DNA of 64,000 nt, from positions 124,001 through 188,000 of the forward strand of contig NZ_LJRO01000090.1 in the NCBI RefSeq assembly GCF_001401155.1. Direction: 5' to 3'. Of the stretch, positions 17,106 through 26,708 are shown piece after piece. The position numbers were made by a program, and so were the translations under genes. The stretch is from Pseudomonas tremae. Its GTDB lineage: Bacteria; Pseudomonadota; Gammaproteobacteria; Pseudomonadales; Pseudomonadaceae. Position 1 is the first letter of the stretch, and every line of letters starts with the position of its first letter. The notes below the pieces were generated by a model. It was not told the origin of the DNA. It ran no database searches and worked only from the letters and a program-made list of their open reading frames with translations.

Positions 17106-18581
17106 ATGCTGATGAGTACACCGCTGTCCAAGCGTATCCGAAACCTGAGCGGCCACTGTCTGCTGGCTGTGCTGCTAGGCATCGGTGTTTCCGGTTGTTC
17201 GCTGGTTCCGGCTTACCAGCGGCCAGCGCTGCCGGTTCCCGCAGATCAGTTGTCGGCTGCGCTACCTGCTCGCGAGACACCTCCCGACATCGTCCTGAGC
17301 GCGGAGGAAGAGGCGCTTGCGGCCGAGCTGTCACCCAAGGGTGAGCTTCGGGCTCTGCTGCAATCCGCTTTGGCGTTTAATCGCGATTTTCGTGTGGCGG
17401 TGCTGCGTGTGGGAGAGGCCAGGGCGATGCACGGTATCAGCCGCGCCGATCGGTTCCCAACGATTGCCGCAGGCGTCGAGCGTGACCGTCAGCACTTCGA
17501 TAATGCCGTCGCCGACGAGCGCTACGGGCAGGACATCGCTATTGCATCAGTGGGTGTTTCCGACTTCGAGCTGGATTTCTTCGGCCGCGTGCGCAGCCTG
17601 TCGGAGGCGGCGCGCCATGAGTATCTGGCCAGCACCTATGGTCAGCAGGCTGCGCGCAGTGCGCTGGTTGCCGAGGTAGCGCGCGCCTGGCTGGCAGAGC
17701 GGCTGAGCGCTGCATTGCAGCAGGATGCACAGGCGGTGCATGACGCTCGATCGATGTGGGTGAAAGCCGTCGAAGAGCAGCAGCGTCAAGGCGCTGTCTC
17801 GCTGGATGATCTGTTGGTGCAGCGTGTGGATACATTGAGCGCGCAGCAGCAGCTACAGGATGCCGTCAGTGAACATGCGCGTGCATCACAGGCCTTGCTG
17901 TTGCTGACCGGCTACTCGACACCCTTGCCGACGCCCCCGACGGACACGCCTGTGCTGAGCAGCGCGCTGCTCGAGACGCCGGGCTGGCTGGCGAATCTGC
18001 CTTCACAGCGTCTGCTGGAGCGATTCGACATCCGCCAGCGCGAAGAGGCGCTCAAAGCCGGCAACGCCAATATCGGCGCCGCGCGCGCAGCATTCTTTCC
18101 ATCGATAAAACTCACTACCGGGGTCGGCATTCAGAGCGACAGCCTGCGCACTCTGTTCAGCAGCGGCAGCGGTGCCTGGCTGTTCAGCCCGCAGCTGAAC
18201 CTGCCCTTGTTCGATGGCGGACGCAACCAGGCCAATCTGGACCTTGCGCAAGTACGCCAGCAGATCGCTGTCGCCGAATATGAACAGTCTGTGCAGAACG
18301 CATTCCGTGAAATGTCCGGTGTGCTGAGCCGACGTCAGCAGGCCTTGGGCCATGTCCGCAACGAGATCGAGCGCGTCGCGCTGGTGCAGGAAAAAGTGCG
18401 GCGTCTGTCCTTTGAGTTGAATGCCGGCGCCGCTGACCGTACCGCATTGCTGGCGTCCAGCATCCGCATCGCCGAGGCCGACGCAGCCTGTCGCAGGTCG
18501 CTCGATGATTTGCAGCAGAACCGGATTGACCTGTTTCGCGCGCTTCGCGGAGCAGAACCCGCCACCCCTTCGAAACCCTGA
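17106..18581 (+). CDS. RND efflux outer-membrane factor, OprM/NodT-family lipoprotein
   Basis: Outer-membrane channel of a tripartite pump, 491 residues. It has a lipoprotein signal with the lipobox GVSGC (lipidated cysteine near residue 37) followed by SLVPAYQRP, typical of the OprM group. Two repeated outer-membrane-efflux halves with long coiled-coil helices follow, including FELDFFGRVRSLSEAARHEY and FSPQLNLPLFDGGRNQANLD. The start at ATG 17106 puts the signal peptide in the usual place; ATG 17112 is equally possible. It is first in a four-gene operon (outer-membrane factor, MipA, adaptor, pump). Confidence 0.92.
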   Translation: MLMSTPLSKRIRNLSGHCLLAVLLGIGVSGCSLVPAYQRPALPVPADQLSAALPARETPPDIVLSAEEEALAAELSPKGELRALLQSALAFNRDFRVAVLRVGEARAMHGISRADRFPTIAAGVERDRQHFDNAVADERYGQDIAIASVGVSDFELDFFGRVRSLSEAARHEYLASTYGQQAARSALVAEVARAWLAERLSAALQQDAQAVHDARSMWVKAVEEQQRQGAVSLDDLLVQRVDTLSAQQQLQDAVSEHARASQALLLLTGYSTPLPTPPTDTPVLSSALLETPGWLANLPSQRLLERFDIRQREEALKAGNANIGAARAAFFPSIKLTTGVGIQSDSLRTLFSSGSGAWLFSPQLNLPLFDGGRNQANLDLAQVRQQIAVAEYEQSVQNAFREMSGVLSRRQQALGHVRNEIERVALVQEKVRRLSFELNAGAADRTALLASSIRIAEADAACRRSLDDLQQNRIDLFRALRGAEPATPSKP

Positions 18582-18599
18582 CTGAACCGGAGTATCACC

Positions 18600-19451
18600 A
18601 TGAATCATGACCTCGCTCATTCTAACCCGCGAACTGCTCTGCTCAAGCCGCTGCTCAACACGCTGATCGCTTGCGCCACCATGACCCTGATCGGCCAGGC
18701 CTATGCTCAGGAGGGTGATTCTGCGGGCAGTCAGTCCATTCTCGGCGACAAGTTCAACGTCAACCTCGGTCTGGGCATGGCTGTATTGCCGCGCTACATG
18801 GGCGCCGACGAGTATCGCAGTCAGGTATTGCCGATGCTCACTGTCCAGCGCGGGATCTTTTTCGCTGATACCACGCGTGGCCTGGGGGTTCAGTTTCAAT
18901 CGGCGTCCGGGTTCGGTGCCAGTGCGGCGCTCAATTACGACTTCGGTCGAACCGAGAAAAACAGCGGGAATCGTCCCGGCTCCAACGAGCTTAGGGGCAT
19001 GGGAACCGTCGAGGGCGCCACCGTCGGCGATTTCATGGTCTCTCAGCAGCTTGCGCCTTGGCTGTCGGCCAGCGCCGAGGCCGAATTACGAGTGGCTGGC
19101 GAAAAACGTGGCAACCGTTACCGGTTGGGCTTCGAAGGCATTGCCTACCACAGCCAGACCGACACGGTGACGCTCGACATCGACGCACATGCCGGCGACA
19201 GCCGCTACAACCAGACCTACTTCGGCGTAAGCCCGATGCAAAGCCAGCGCAGCGGTTTTTCAAGGTTTACGGCCGACAGCGGCATTTACGCGTATTCAGC
19301 GGCTCTCGCCTGGCAGCATACCTTCGACGCTCACTGGTCAAGCGTCGCCAGCGTCGGAGTGACGCATTACACCGATCAGACCCGTGGCAGCCCACTGGTC
19401 GAGACCGATGCCGAAGGCAGTGGCCTGATTGCCCTGAATTACGCTTTCTGA
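18600..19451 (+). CDS. MipA/OmpV-family outer-membrane protein
   Basis: Outer-membrane beta-barrel of 283 residues in the MipA/OmpV family. An N-terminal export signal ends near AYAQE. The first barrel strands (NVNLGLGMAVLPRYMGADEYRS) carry the family's conserved start, and the protein ends in phenylalanine (LIALNYAF), as barrels do. GGAG precedes the ATG at a good distance. MipA proteins link to MltA or serve in antibiotic and osmotic responses; placement between an outer-membrane factor and an adaptor of an RND pump is unusual and suggests a part in the same stress response. Its exact role is unknown. Confidence 0.88.
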   Translation: MNHDLAHSNPRTALLKPLLNTLIACATMTLIGQAYAQEGDSAGSQSILGDKFNVNLGLGMAVLPRYMGADEYRSQVLPMLTVQRGIFFADTTRGLGVQFQSASGFGASAALNYDFGRTEKNSGNRPGSNELRGMGTVEGATVGDFMVSQQLAPWLSASAEAELRVAGEKRGNRYRLGFEGIAYHSQTDTVTLDIDAHAGDSRYNQTYFGVSPMQSQRSGFSRFTADSGIYAYSAALAWQHTFDAHWSSVASVGVTHYTDQTRGSPLVETDAEGSGLIALNYAF

Positions 19452-19467
19452 AGAGTGGACGCCTGCC

Positions 19468-20604
19468 ATGCGATTTCATCCTGATGCGTTTTCTGCTGCC
19501 TTGCGGCGATGTGCTGCTCACCTGTGCAGTCTGGCCTTGATCGTCCTGATACTCAGTGGATGCAGCGACAAACACCCGACCAGCGTTGCTGCCGTGCGTG
19601 CCGTCAAGGTCGACGCGGTGCGCGCTGGCGAGGCGGCCACGATGCGCTTTATCGGCACCGTTCGGCAGCAGGCGCGCGCCAGTCTGGCATTCGAGTCCGC
19701 CGGCACCGTGAGCGAAATACGCGTCGATGTCGGCGACGCGGTGCAGAAGGGCCAGCTGCTCGCCAGTCTTGATCGACAGCCTGCAACCTTGCATCTGCAG
19801 CAGGCGCAGGCCAGCGCGCGTCTGGCTGCAGCCCAGTCAGTCGAGCGTGAGCAAAACTACCAGCGTCAGAAGAATCTGCTCGCTGCAGGCAGTGTTGCGC
19901 AAAGCGTTGTCGAGTCGGCTCTGGCATCCCGCGAGCAAGCCAAGGCCGAGCAGGTTCGGGCCCAGGCTGAATTAGCGCTGGCGCGTCGTGATCTGGAGCG
20001 TAGCCAGATGCTTGCGCCTTTTTCCGGGCGAGTGGTTGCGCGCCGTGCCGAACCGTGCAGCGTGCTGCCTGCCGGGCAGGTAGTGCTTGACGTCGAATCC
20101 GGCGAGGGGCAGCAGGTGGTCGCGGCTGTTCCGGTTGCGCTTGCCGAGGAGCTCAAACCCGGCGAACTCGCCAGAGCTTCGCGCACGGCAGACAACACGT
20201 CAGGCTTCGATCTGGCTCTTGAAGGTATTTCTCCACGGGCCGATGACGGGCTGGTCAGAACGGCGGTATTTCGTGTCTTGCGTCCCGCCCGAACGCTGCC
20301 CAGCGGCGTCACGCTGCTGGTGCAGATGCAACTCGAATCAGGCCCGCAGCCGCTGTCTATTCCGATACAAGCGTTATGGATGGGAGCTGGCAGCAACACG
20401 GCCGAGGTATTTGTCTATCAACCGGGTGGAACGGTGTCGATCCGCGCAGTCTCCTTGGGACCGGTCAGAGAAGGGCGAGCGGTTATCGCCAGCGGGCTGG
20501 TTGCAGGTGAACAAGTGGTGACTGCCGGAGCCGCCTTCCTGCAGGACGGGCAGGCTGTCAGCCTGTTTCAGCCAAGTACGCGTTTGAGCGGAAGTGCGCC
20601 ATGA
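19468..20604 (+). CDS. RND efflux periplasmic adaptor (membrane fusion protein), lipoprotein
   Basis: Periplasmic adaptor of 378 residues with a lipobox (LILSGCS, cysteine near residue 32). The biotinyl/lipoyl-like half-motifs are AFESAGTVSEIRVDVGDAVQKGQLLASLD and LAPFSGRVVARRAEPC, separated by an alpha-helical hairpin rich in A, Q and E. The C-terminal beta-barrel and membrane-proximal domain include RAVSLGPVREGRAVIASGL. Its stop overlaps the pump start by 4 bp (ATGA). It links the inner-membrane pump to the outer-membrane channel encoded three genes upstream. Confidence 0.92.
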   Translation: MRFHPDAFSAALRRCAAHLCSLALIVLILSGCSDKHPTSVAAVRAVKVDAVRAGEAATMRFIGTVRQQARASLAFESAGTVSEIRVDVGDAVQKGQLLASLDRQPATLHLQQAQASARLAAAQSVEREQNYQRQKNLLAAGSVAQSVVESALASREQAKAEQVRAQAELALARRDLERSQMLAPFSGRVVARRAEPCSVLPAGQVVLDVESGEGQQVVAAVPVALAEELKPGELARASRTADNTSGFDLALEGISPRADDGLVRTAVFRVLRPARTLPSGVTLLVQMQLESGPQPLSIPIQALWMGAGSNTAEVFVYQPGGTVSIRAVSLGPVREGRAVIASGLVAGEQVVTAGAAFLQDGQAVSLFQPSTRLSGSAP

Positions 20605-23600
20605 ACCTTACGTATCGAGCAATGCGCGCAAGCCGCCTGACCCTGTTTGCTGCCGGCCTGATTTTGCTGGCCGGCGTCGCTACTTTCATGGGTTTTCCTT
20701 CTCAGGAAGAGCCTTCGGTGACTGTTCGGGATGCCTTGGTCAGCGTCTCTCTGCCTGGTCTTTCCGCTGAACGCACCGAGGAGCTGCTTGCCAGGCCGCT
20801 TGAAGAGAAAATTCGTGAACTGGCGGATATCAGGAACGTGGTCACTACGGTCAAGCCGGGCCGGGTGATTGTGCAGGTCACGGCCTATGACAGCGTCAAG
20901 GACCTCGGGCTGTTGTGGCAGCGACTGCGGGCCAAGACAGGTGAAGCGAGCGGTGTTTTTCCAGCGGGTACCCAAGGCCCCTTTGTGGATGACGATTTTG
21001 GCCGGGTTGCGGTAGCTTCCATTGCGGTGACGGCACCGGGTTTCAGCATGAGCGAAATGCGCAGACCGGTAAAACGGCTGCGCAACCAGCTTTATGAGCT
21101 TGATGGTGTCGATCAGGTCGAGCTCTACGGCTTGCAAGAAGAGCGTATCTATCTGGACTTCGATCACCAGACACTGGCGGCTGCCGGGCTTTCGCCTCAG
21201 CAGCTAATGCAGCAGTTGCAGGCGCGTAATGTTATTGCGCCGGGAGGCAACCCGGTGATCGGCCAGCAGAGCACGACGCTCTCGGTCAGTGGCGAGATAC
21301 TTTCGCTTGAGCAGCTTCGCCAGTTTCCCGTGCAGTTGTCCAGCGGTCAGACGGTTGCGCTGCAAAGCCTGGGCAGGGTGTCGGTGGCCGCAGCCGATCC
21401 ACCGGACACCGAGGCCATTTATCAAGGGCAGGATGCTGTTGTTCTGGCGGTATCGATGCAGCCGGGCCTTAATGTCCAGACGTTCGGCAGCGCGTTGCGC
21501 AAGCGGCTCGGAGAGCTCGAACAGCAACTCCCGGCCGGCTTCACCTTGCACATCGTGACGTTCCAGTCCGACGTGGTTAAGCACGAGATGAGCAAGATGT
21601 ACCACGTCATGGCCGAAACGGTCGTCATCGTGATGTGCGTGGTCATGCTGTTTCTCGGCTGGCGCACCGGCTTGGTGGTCGGGGTGATCGTGCCGTTGAC
21701 TATTCTGAGTACGCTGCTGGTCATGCGTGCTCTGGGGATTGAGCTGCAAACCGTCTCGATCGCCGCGATCATTCTGGCGTTGGGGTTGCTGGTGGATAAT
21801 GGCATCGTCATCGCCGAGGACATCGAGCGCCGACTGCATGCCGGAGAGGATCGACGAAGCGCGTGTGAGCAAGCGGGGCGAACGCTGATGATTCCCCTGC
21901 TGACCTCGTCACTGGTCATCGTGCTGGCGTTCTCGCCATTCTTTCTGGGCCAGACCAGTACCAATGAATACCTGCGTTCACTGGCAATCGTACTGGCGAC
22001 CACGCTGGTTAGTTCCTGGTTGCTCAGTGTGACGGTGACGCCCTTGCTGTGCTTTTACTTCGCCCGGTCTCCGGTTGATTCAAAGGAGCCTGCCACCGAT
22101 GAATATGCATCTGTGTTCTATCGCGGTTATCGAAAAGTCATCGAGGGACTGCTGAGGCACTACCTGATTTTCATTGGCAGCATGGCGGTCTTGCTGGTAA
22201 TCGCGGTCACAGTGCTGACTCATGTGCCCTACGACTTTCTACCGAAGTCGGACCGCATGCAGTTCCAGATCCCGCTGGTTCTGGAGCCGGGCAGCAGCTC
22301 GCGTGCGACGTCACAGGCGGTGCGTGATATCAGCCAGTGGCTGAGTAATGACAAGGACGTCAAAGACAGCATCGGCTATGTGGCCGATGGTGGTCCACGA
22401 ATCGTTCTGGGGCTCAACCCGCCATTGTCCGCTCCAGACGTTGCCTACTTCACGGTCAGCGTGCGCGACGGTGCCAATGTCGATGAGGTGATTGAACGAA
22501 CCCGGCATTTTCTTCTCTCGCAGCACCCCGAAATAGAAGCACAGCCCAAACGCTTTTCACTGGGCACCACCGAGGCAGGCGTCGCGATTTATCGAGTGAT
22601 CGGCCCGGACGAAAAAGTACTGCGCACGATTGCGCGCAGGATCGAACAGGCCTTGTCGGCGTTGCCGGGTACGCTGGACGTACATGATGACTGGCGCAAC
22701 CGGCTGCTGCGGTATGACGTGGTGGTCGATCAATACAAGGCACTGCATGCCGGAGTTTCGACTCAGGACATTGCGCAGGCCCTGCAACTGAGGAATAACG
22801 GCCTGAGCGTGTCTTCAATGCAGGATGGCGAAACCGCCGTGGCTATCGTGGCGCGCGAGCAGGGCACACCGAGCATGCCCGCCAGCGAGCTGGACAGTAC
22901 GCTGATCTATCCGGCTTCAGGTGCCGCCCCGCTGATGTTGTCCGCTATCGCCACTGTGGAGCCAAAAGCCGAAGCCTCGACCATCCAGCGCCGCAACCTG
23001 GAGCGGGCCATCACCGTGGTCGGGCACAACCCGTCGTTGACGGCTACGTCTATCGTCGAACAACTGGCACCGCAAATCGCTGCGCTCAATCTGCCTGCCG
23101 GTTATCGCATTGAGCTGGGTGGCGAGATAGAGGACTCGGCCGAAGCCAACCAGGCATTGCTGCAGTACATGCCGCATGCGCTGGTGGCGATGCTGCTGTT
23201 GTTTATCTGGCAGTTCAACTCGTTCCGCAAATTGCTGATTGTCATTTCCAGCGTGCCCTTTGTGCTCATCGGCGTAGCGTTGGCGCTGGTGCTTACGGGG
23301 TATCCGTTCGGCTTCATGGCCACCTTCGGACTGCTTTCGCTGGCGGGGATCATTGTCAATAACGCGGTGTTGCTACTGGAGCGCATTGAAGCCGAGCGCG
23401 AGGGCGGGCTTTCTGTACGTGAGTCGGTAGTCAATGCAGCGGTCAAGCGCTTGCGACCGATTGTGATGACCAAATTGACCTGCATCATCGGCCTGATCCC
23501 CTTGATGCTGTTCGCCGGTCCGCTCTGGGAAGGCATGGCGATCACCATCATGGGCGGGCTTGCTCTTGGCACGCTGGTGACGCTGGGCCTGATCCCCATT

Positions 23601-23681
23601 CTTTACTGGCTGCTGTTCGAAAAGCTCGAGCGCAGGCGCGAACGGACTTTAACGTGCGATACAGGCGCATCGCACTCGTGA
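20601..23681 (+). CDS. RND efflux inner-membrane transporter (HAE1-like)
   Basis: Proton-driven multidrug pump of 1026 residues with the usual 12-segment, two-large-loop layout. The start shows the family pattern (SRLTLFAAGLILLAGVATFM, QEEPSVTVRDALVSVSLPG). Transmembrane segment 4 contains LALGLLVDNGIVIAEDIERR, a D-N pair in place of the D-D pair of AcrB, as in several other RND branches. The second half repeats this layout (FGLLSLAGIIVNNAVLLLERIE). It is translationally coupled to the adaptor gene. Substrates cannot be read from the sequence; the absence of the heavy-metal D-D-G motif argues against a CusA-type metal pump. Confidence 0.93.
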   Translation: MNLTYRAMRASRLTLFAAGLILLAGVATFMGFPSQEEPSVTVRDALVSVSLPGLSAERTEELLARPLEEKIRELADIRNVVTTVKPGRVIVQVTAYDSVKDLGLLWQRLRAKTGEASGVFPAGTQGPFVDDDFGRVAVASIAVTAPGFSMSEMRRPVKRLRNQLYELDGVDQVELYGLQEERIYLDFDHQTLAAAGLSPQQLMQQLQARNVIAPGGNPVIGQQSTTLSVSGEILSLEQLRQFPVQLSSGQTVALQSLGRVSVAAADPPDTEAIYQGQDAVVLAVSMQPGLNVQTFGSALRKRLGELEQQLPAGFTLHIVTFQSDVVKHEMSKMYHVMAETVVIVMCVVMLFLGWRTGLVVGVIVPLTILSTLLVMRALGIELQTVSIAAIILALGLLVDNGIVIAEDIERRLHAGEDRRSACEQAGRTLMIPLLTSSLVIVLAFSPFFLGQTSTNEYLRSLAIVLATTLVSSWLLSVTVTPLLCFYFARSPVDSKEPATDEYASVFYRGYRKVIEGLLRHYLIFIGSMAVLLVIAVTVLTHVPYDFLPKSDRMQFQIPLVLEPGSSSRATSQAVRDISQWLSNDKDVKDSIGYVADGGPRIVLGLNPPLSAPDVAYFTVSVRDGANVDEVIERTRHFLLSQHPEIEAQPKRFSLGTTEAGVAIYRVIGPDEKVLRTIARRIEQALSALPGTLDVHDDWRNRLLRYDVVVDQYKALHAGVSTQDIAQALQLRNNGLSVSSMQDGETAVAIVAREQGTPSMPASELDSTLIYPASGAAPLMLSAIATVEPKAEASTIQRRNLERAITVVGHNPSLTATSIVEQLAPQIAALNLPAGYRIELGGEIEDSAEANQALLQYMPHALVAMLLLFIWQFNSFRKLLIVISSVPFVLIGVALALVLTGYPFGFMATFGLLSLAGIIVNNAVLLLERIEAEREGGLSVRESVVNAAVKRLRPIVMTKLTCIIGLIPLMLFAGPLWEGMAITIMGGLALGTLVTLGLIPILYWLLFEKLERRRERTLTCDTGASHS

Positions 23682-23745
23682 CGCCTGACAACGCGGTAGG
23701 GTATGTTTCTGAAAAACCCGTTCATGCAAACAAGGATAGATAACC

Positions 23746-24987
23746 ATGCGCCCATTTTTTCGCTCGCCACTGGCTGCTCACTTGGCCTTGGCACTGGCCT
23801 TGACGACTTCGGCACAGGTGGCGATGGCCGAAACCCACAAGGCGATTCAGGCCGATGCGGAGCAATATCAGGACGAGGCCTTGAAACTGCTCGAACGCCT
23901 AGTGAACATCGACTCGGGTTCCGGCTATGTGCCGGGCCTTACCAAGGTCAGTGATATCGCTATCGACGAGCTGAAAAAGCTCGGTGCAACCATCGAGCAG
24001 GTGCCGAATACACCTGAGGCCAGTCATCATGTCATCGCTACGCTGAAGGGCACCGGCAAGGCGAAAATCCTGTTGATGGCGCACATGGACACGGTATTCA
24101 AAGAAGGTTCGGCGGCAGAACGACCATTCCATATCAAGGATGGTCGTGCCTACGGCCCTGGCGTGATGGACGACAAAGGTGGCATCGTCGCTGCCATCTA
24201 CGCGCTGAAAGTCTTGCATAACCTGAAATTCACTGACTACGCGCAGATCACCGTGCTGCTCGACGCCAGTGAAGAAACCGGCTCGGTGGTCGCGACCGAC
24301 CTGATCAAAAAGACTGCCAAAGAGCATGATGTCACGCTGAACCTGGAGCCAGGGCGTCCGGCCGATGGCCTTGTGGTCTGGCGCAAGGGGTCTGCAACGG
24401 CGCTGGTCGACGTGAAGGGCAAGGCGTCCCACGCAGGCGTCGCCCCGGAACTGGGGCGCAATGCGGCCACCGAAGTGGCGCATCAGATCCTGCAACTCGG
24501 CAAGCTGGGGGACGAGGAGAAGAAAACCACCATCAACTTCACGGTCCTCAAGGCGGGTGATCGCACCAACGTGATTCCGGATCAGGCCAGCGCCAAGGCC
24601 GACGTCCGCGCAGCGGTGCCTGAGGAGTTCGACCGGATCGAGCAAGATCTCGCCAGGGTCTCGGCCAACAAGCTAGTGCCTGATACCGAGGTCAAGACCA
24701 GCCTGGTGCGCGGCCTGCCACCCATGCCGCAAACGCCGAAGTCCGATGCGCTGGTCGCTATGGCACAAGGCATCTATGGCGAACTGGGCCGCACACTGAC
24801 GATTGAAGGCAGTGGCGGGGCGGCGGATTCAAGTCTGTCTGCGAGCGTGGGGACGCCGACGCTGGATGGTTTCGGCATTGTCGGTGGCAATATTCACACG
24901 CCGGAAGAATACGCCGAGGTGGGCAGCGTGGCGCCAAGGATTTACTTGCTGTCACGGATGATCATGAAATTGTCCGGTCAGCCTTGA
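23746..24987 (+). CDS. Secreted glutamate carboxypeptidase, M20 family (CPG2-like)
   Basis: Zinc carboxypeptidase of 413 residues resembling Pseudomonas carboxypeptidase G2, which releases C-terminal glutamate from folate-type substrates. A signal peptide ends near AQVAMAE. Metal-binding and catalytic residues are visible: HMDTV, GPGVMDDKGG, LDASEETGS, an Asp/Glu ligand in LNLEPGRP, and the final histidine in NIHTPEEYAEVGS. AAGGA lies upstream of the ATG. It follows the efflux operon by 64 bp in the same direction, but no functional link is evident. The natural substrate could be any acyl-glutamate or acyl-amino acid. Confidence 0.9.
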   Translation: MRPFFRSPLAAHLALALALTTSAQVAMAETHKAIQADAEQYQDEALKLLERLVNIDSGSGYVPGLTKVSDIAIDELKKLGATIEQVPNTPEASHHVIATLKGTGKAKILLMAHMDTVFKEGSAAERPFHIKDGRAYGPGVMDDKGGIVAAIYALKVLHNLKFTDYAQITVLLDASEETGSVVATDLIKKTAKEHDVTLNLEPGRPADGLVVWRKGSATALVDVKGKASHAGVAPELGRNAATEVAHQILQLGKLGDEEKKTTINFTVLKAGDRTNVIPDQASAKADVRAAVPEEFDRIEQDLARVSANKLVPDTEVKTSLVRGLPPMPQTPKSDALVAMAQGIYGELGRTLTIEGSGGAADSSLSASVGTPTLDGFGIVGGNIHTPEEYAEVGSVAPRIYLLSRMIMKLSGQP

Positions 24988-25014
24988 TGCTTAAGTCCTG
25001 AAGCACTGATGTAT

Positions 25015-25045
25015 GGACAGGCACAAATATTATTTGTGCTTGTCC
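25015..25045. terminator. Strong hairpin after the CPG2-like gene
   Basis: GGACAGGCACAAATA and TATTTGTGCTTGTCC pair almost perfectly over about 14 bp, with a tiny loop. The plus strand continues ACAAAACATGTTGATTTTATTTTT, so the T-run is delayed. It most likely ends the transcript of the carboxypeptidase, although its near-perfect symmetry would also suit a protein-binding site. Confidence 0.45.
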
Positions 25046-25168
25046 ACAAAACATGTTGATTTTATTTTTCGCTCGCAAGCCCCAGGATGAGGACAGATTC
25101 AAGCGGATCGTTTTGGCGAGACAGCAGCCTCGACGACCGCCTCCCATAAAAACGTCCCCGGAGTTCTG

Positions 25169-25594
25169 ATGAGCCTTTCTCCTTTCCATCTGGCAATTCC
25201 CGTTTATGACCTGGCCGCCGCACGCACTTTCTACGGCGAAGTGTTCGGGCTTGCCGAGGGCCGTTCCAGTGCGCAATGGGTCGATTTCGACTTTTATGGC
25301 CATCAACTGGTGATACACGAACAACCCAAGACCCCTTCCCAGGAAAGCGTACACAGCAACCCGGTGGACGGGCACGACGTGCCGGTTCCGCATTTCGGCA
25401 TCATTCTGGAGTGGGTGCAGTGGGAGGCATTGGCCGAGCGCCTGAAGTCGTTCGGCACGCAGTTCGTCATCGAGCCTTACATCCGCTTCAAAGGACAAGT
25501 TGGCGAGCAGGCCACCATGTTTCTGTTTGATCCGTGCGGCAATGCACTTGAGTTCAAGGCGTTCAAGGACATGAGCCAGCTATTCGCCAAATAA
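25169..25594 (+). CDS. VOC-family (glyoxalase/dioxygenase-like) protein
   Basis: Small cytoplasmic protein of 141 residues with the vicinal-oxygen-chelate fold. The first beta-alpha-beta unit is [23 protein letters not shown], with the first metal histidine in FHLAIPV, a second in [13 protein letters not shown], and the final glutamate in [13 protein letters not shown]. The C-terminal unit is a single domain, so a homodimer is likely. It converges on a LysR regulator with only about 26 bp between stop codons. The specific reaction (isomerase, dioxygenase or resistance protein) is not identifiable. Confidence 0.85.
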   Translation: MSLSPFHLAIPVYDLAAARTFYGEVFGLAEGRSSAQWVDFDFYGHQLVIHEQPKTPSQESVHSNPVDGHDVPVPHFGIILEWVQWEALAERLKSFGTQFVIEPYIRFKGQVGEQATMFLFDPCGNALEFKAFKDMSQLFAK

Positions 25595-25620
25595 CGTTTG
25601 CGTACTGGCAGTGGCCCCGG

Positions 25621-26496
25621 TCACTGCACTTCCTGACCCTGCGCCGTCAGCAGTCGGGCGAGTTCTTTTACTGGCTCTGCCAGACTTCTGCGCGCCCGAT
25701 GCACCAGACCTATATCACGATGAAACGTGTGTTGCCCCAGATCGACGGCCCGCACCCCCGCTGGCCATGCCTGAAGGGTGGCTGTCTGCGGGACCAGCGC
25801 AACACCCACGCCGTTGGCGACCAGTTTGACGATCGCGTCCAGTTCATCGAGCTCGCACACCTCCCGTAACGCGACGTGCGTCTTACGCAGGAAACGGTCG
25901 ACTTGGCGGCCGCCAAACGATGATCGGTCATAGCGGATGAAGGGCTGATTCGAGATCAGCGCAGACCAGTCATCACCTCGCACATCGGCCGGGACGATGA
26001 GGCAATAGGGTTCGCGTGTCAGGGTGGTCCAGCGCAGGTCGCTGTGCAGCGAGAAGGGTGGACGAATGATCGCTGCCAGATCGATTTCGCCAGCGTCCAC
26101 CTGGTTGACCAGGTCCATCGACAGCCCAGGAATGATACGGGTTCGACATTGTGGGCATTGCTGATGAAACAGTGCGAGCGCGTCCGGCAAGAACGAGCGT
26201 TGCACAGAAGCAATGGCCCCCAGCGTCACCAGCACATCGGGGGCCAGCCCAACGGCGTCACTGCCCAGATTGCCGTATAGCTGCAGCAGCTCTTGAGCCT
26301 GTAACAGCACTTGCTGGCCCATACGATTCAACTGCGCCGAACGCCCTGTGCGGTCGAACAACTTGACCCCCAGCTCCGCCTCAAGACGCTGCATCTGCGC
26401 ACTTACCGCTGCCTGAGTCAGGCCTATCCGGTCTCCGGCAGCGGCGAACGTGCCATCCCGAGCAACGGCGATAAAAGTTTTCAGTTCTTTGATCAT
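25621..26496 (-). CDS. LysR-family transcriptional regulator
   Basis: LysR regulator of 291 residues. The N-terminal winged helix is clear (KELKTFIAVARDGTFAAAGDRIGLTQAAVSAQMQRLE, residues 4-40), followed by the two-lobed effector-binding domain (VTLGAIASVQRSFLPDALALF; ELDELDAIVKLVANGVGVALVP). The start was set at ATG 26494-26496; a TTG two codons upstream is less likely. It diverges from the type I secretion operon, with about 210 bp between, so that operon is one possible target; the convergent VOC gene is another. The effector is unknown. Confidence 0.9.
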   Translation of the reverse strand: MIKELKTFIAVARDGTFAAAGDRIGLTQAAVSAQMQRLEAELGVKLFDRTGRSAQLNRMGQQVLLQAQELLQLYGNLGSDAVGLAPDVLVTLGAIASVQRSFLPDALALFHQQCPQCRTRIIPGLSMDLVNQVDAGEIDLAAIIRPPFSLHSDLRWTTLTREPYCLIVPADVRGDDWSALISNQPFIRYDRSSFGGRQVDRFLRKTHVALREVCELDELDAIVKLVANGVGVALVPQTATLQAWPAGVRAVDLGQHTFHRDIGLVHRARRSLAEPVKELARLLTAQGQEVQ

Positions 26497-26708
26497 TGGC
26501 AAATATTAGTTGTGTTCAAGATGTGAATGCATCGGTTTATTTGATCAATCAGGTTAGCGTAATAACGCGGGGTCTTACATGGCAAATTAGCTTTAAAAAA
26601 AGTTCAACAAACCAGATAAAGGGTCGATACATTTATTTGACGTCATAGTGATGGCGTTCCAGGATTGTCCAACTTTTTGATGTCAATATGCTATCGCAAG
26701 GACGCACT

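Noticed and set aside
24962..25498. Minus-strand frame of 178 codons
   Set aside because: It overlaps the VOC gene and the palindrome at 25015 and has no family resemblance.
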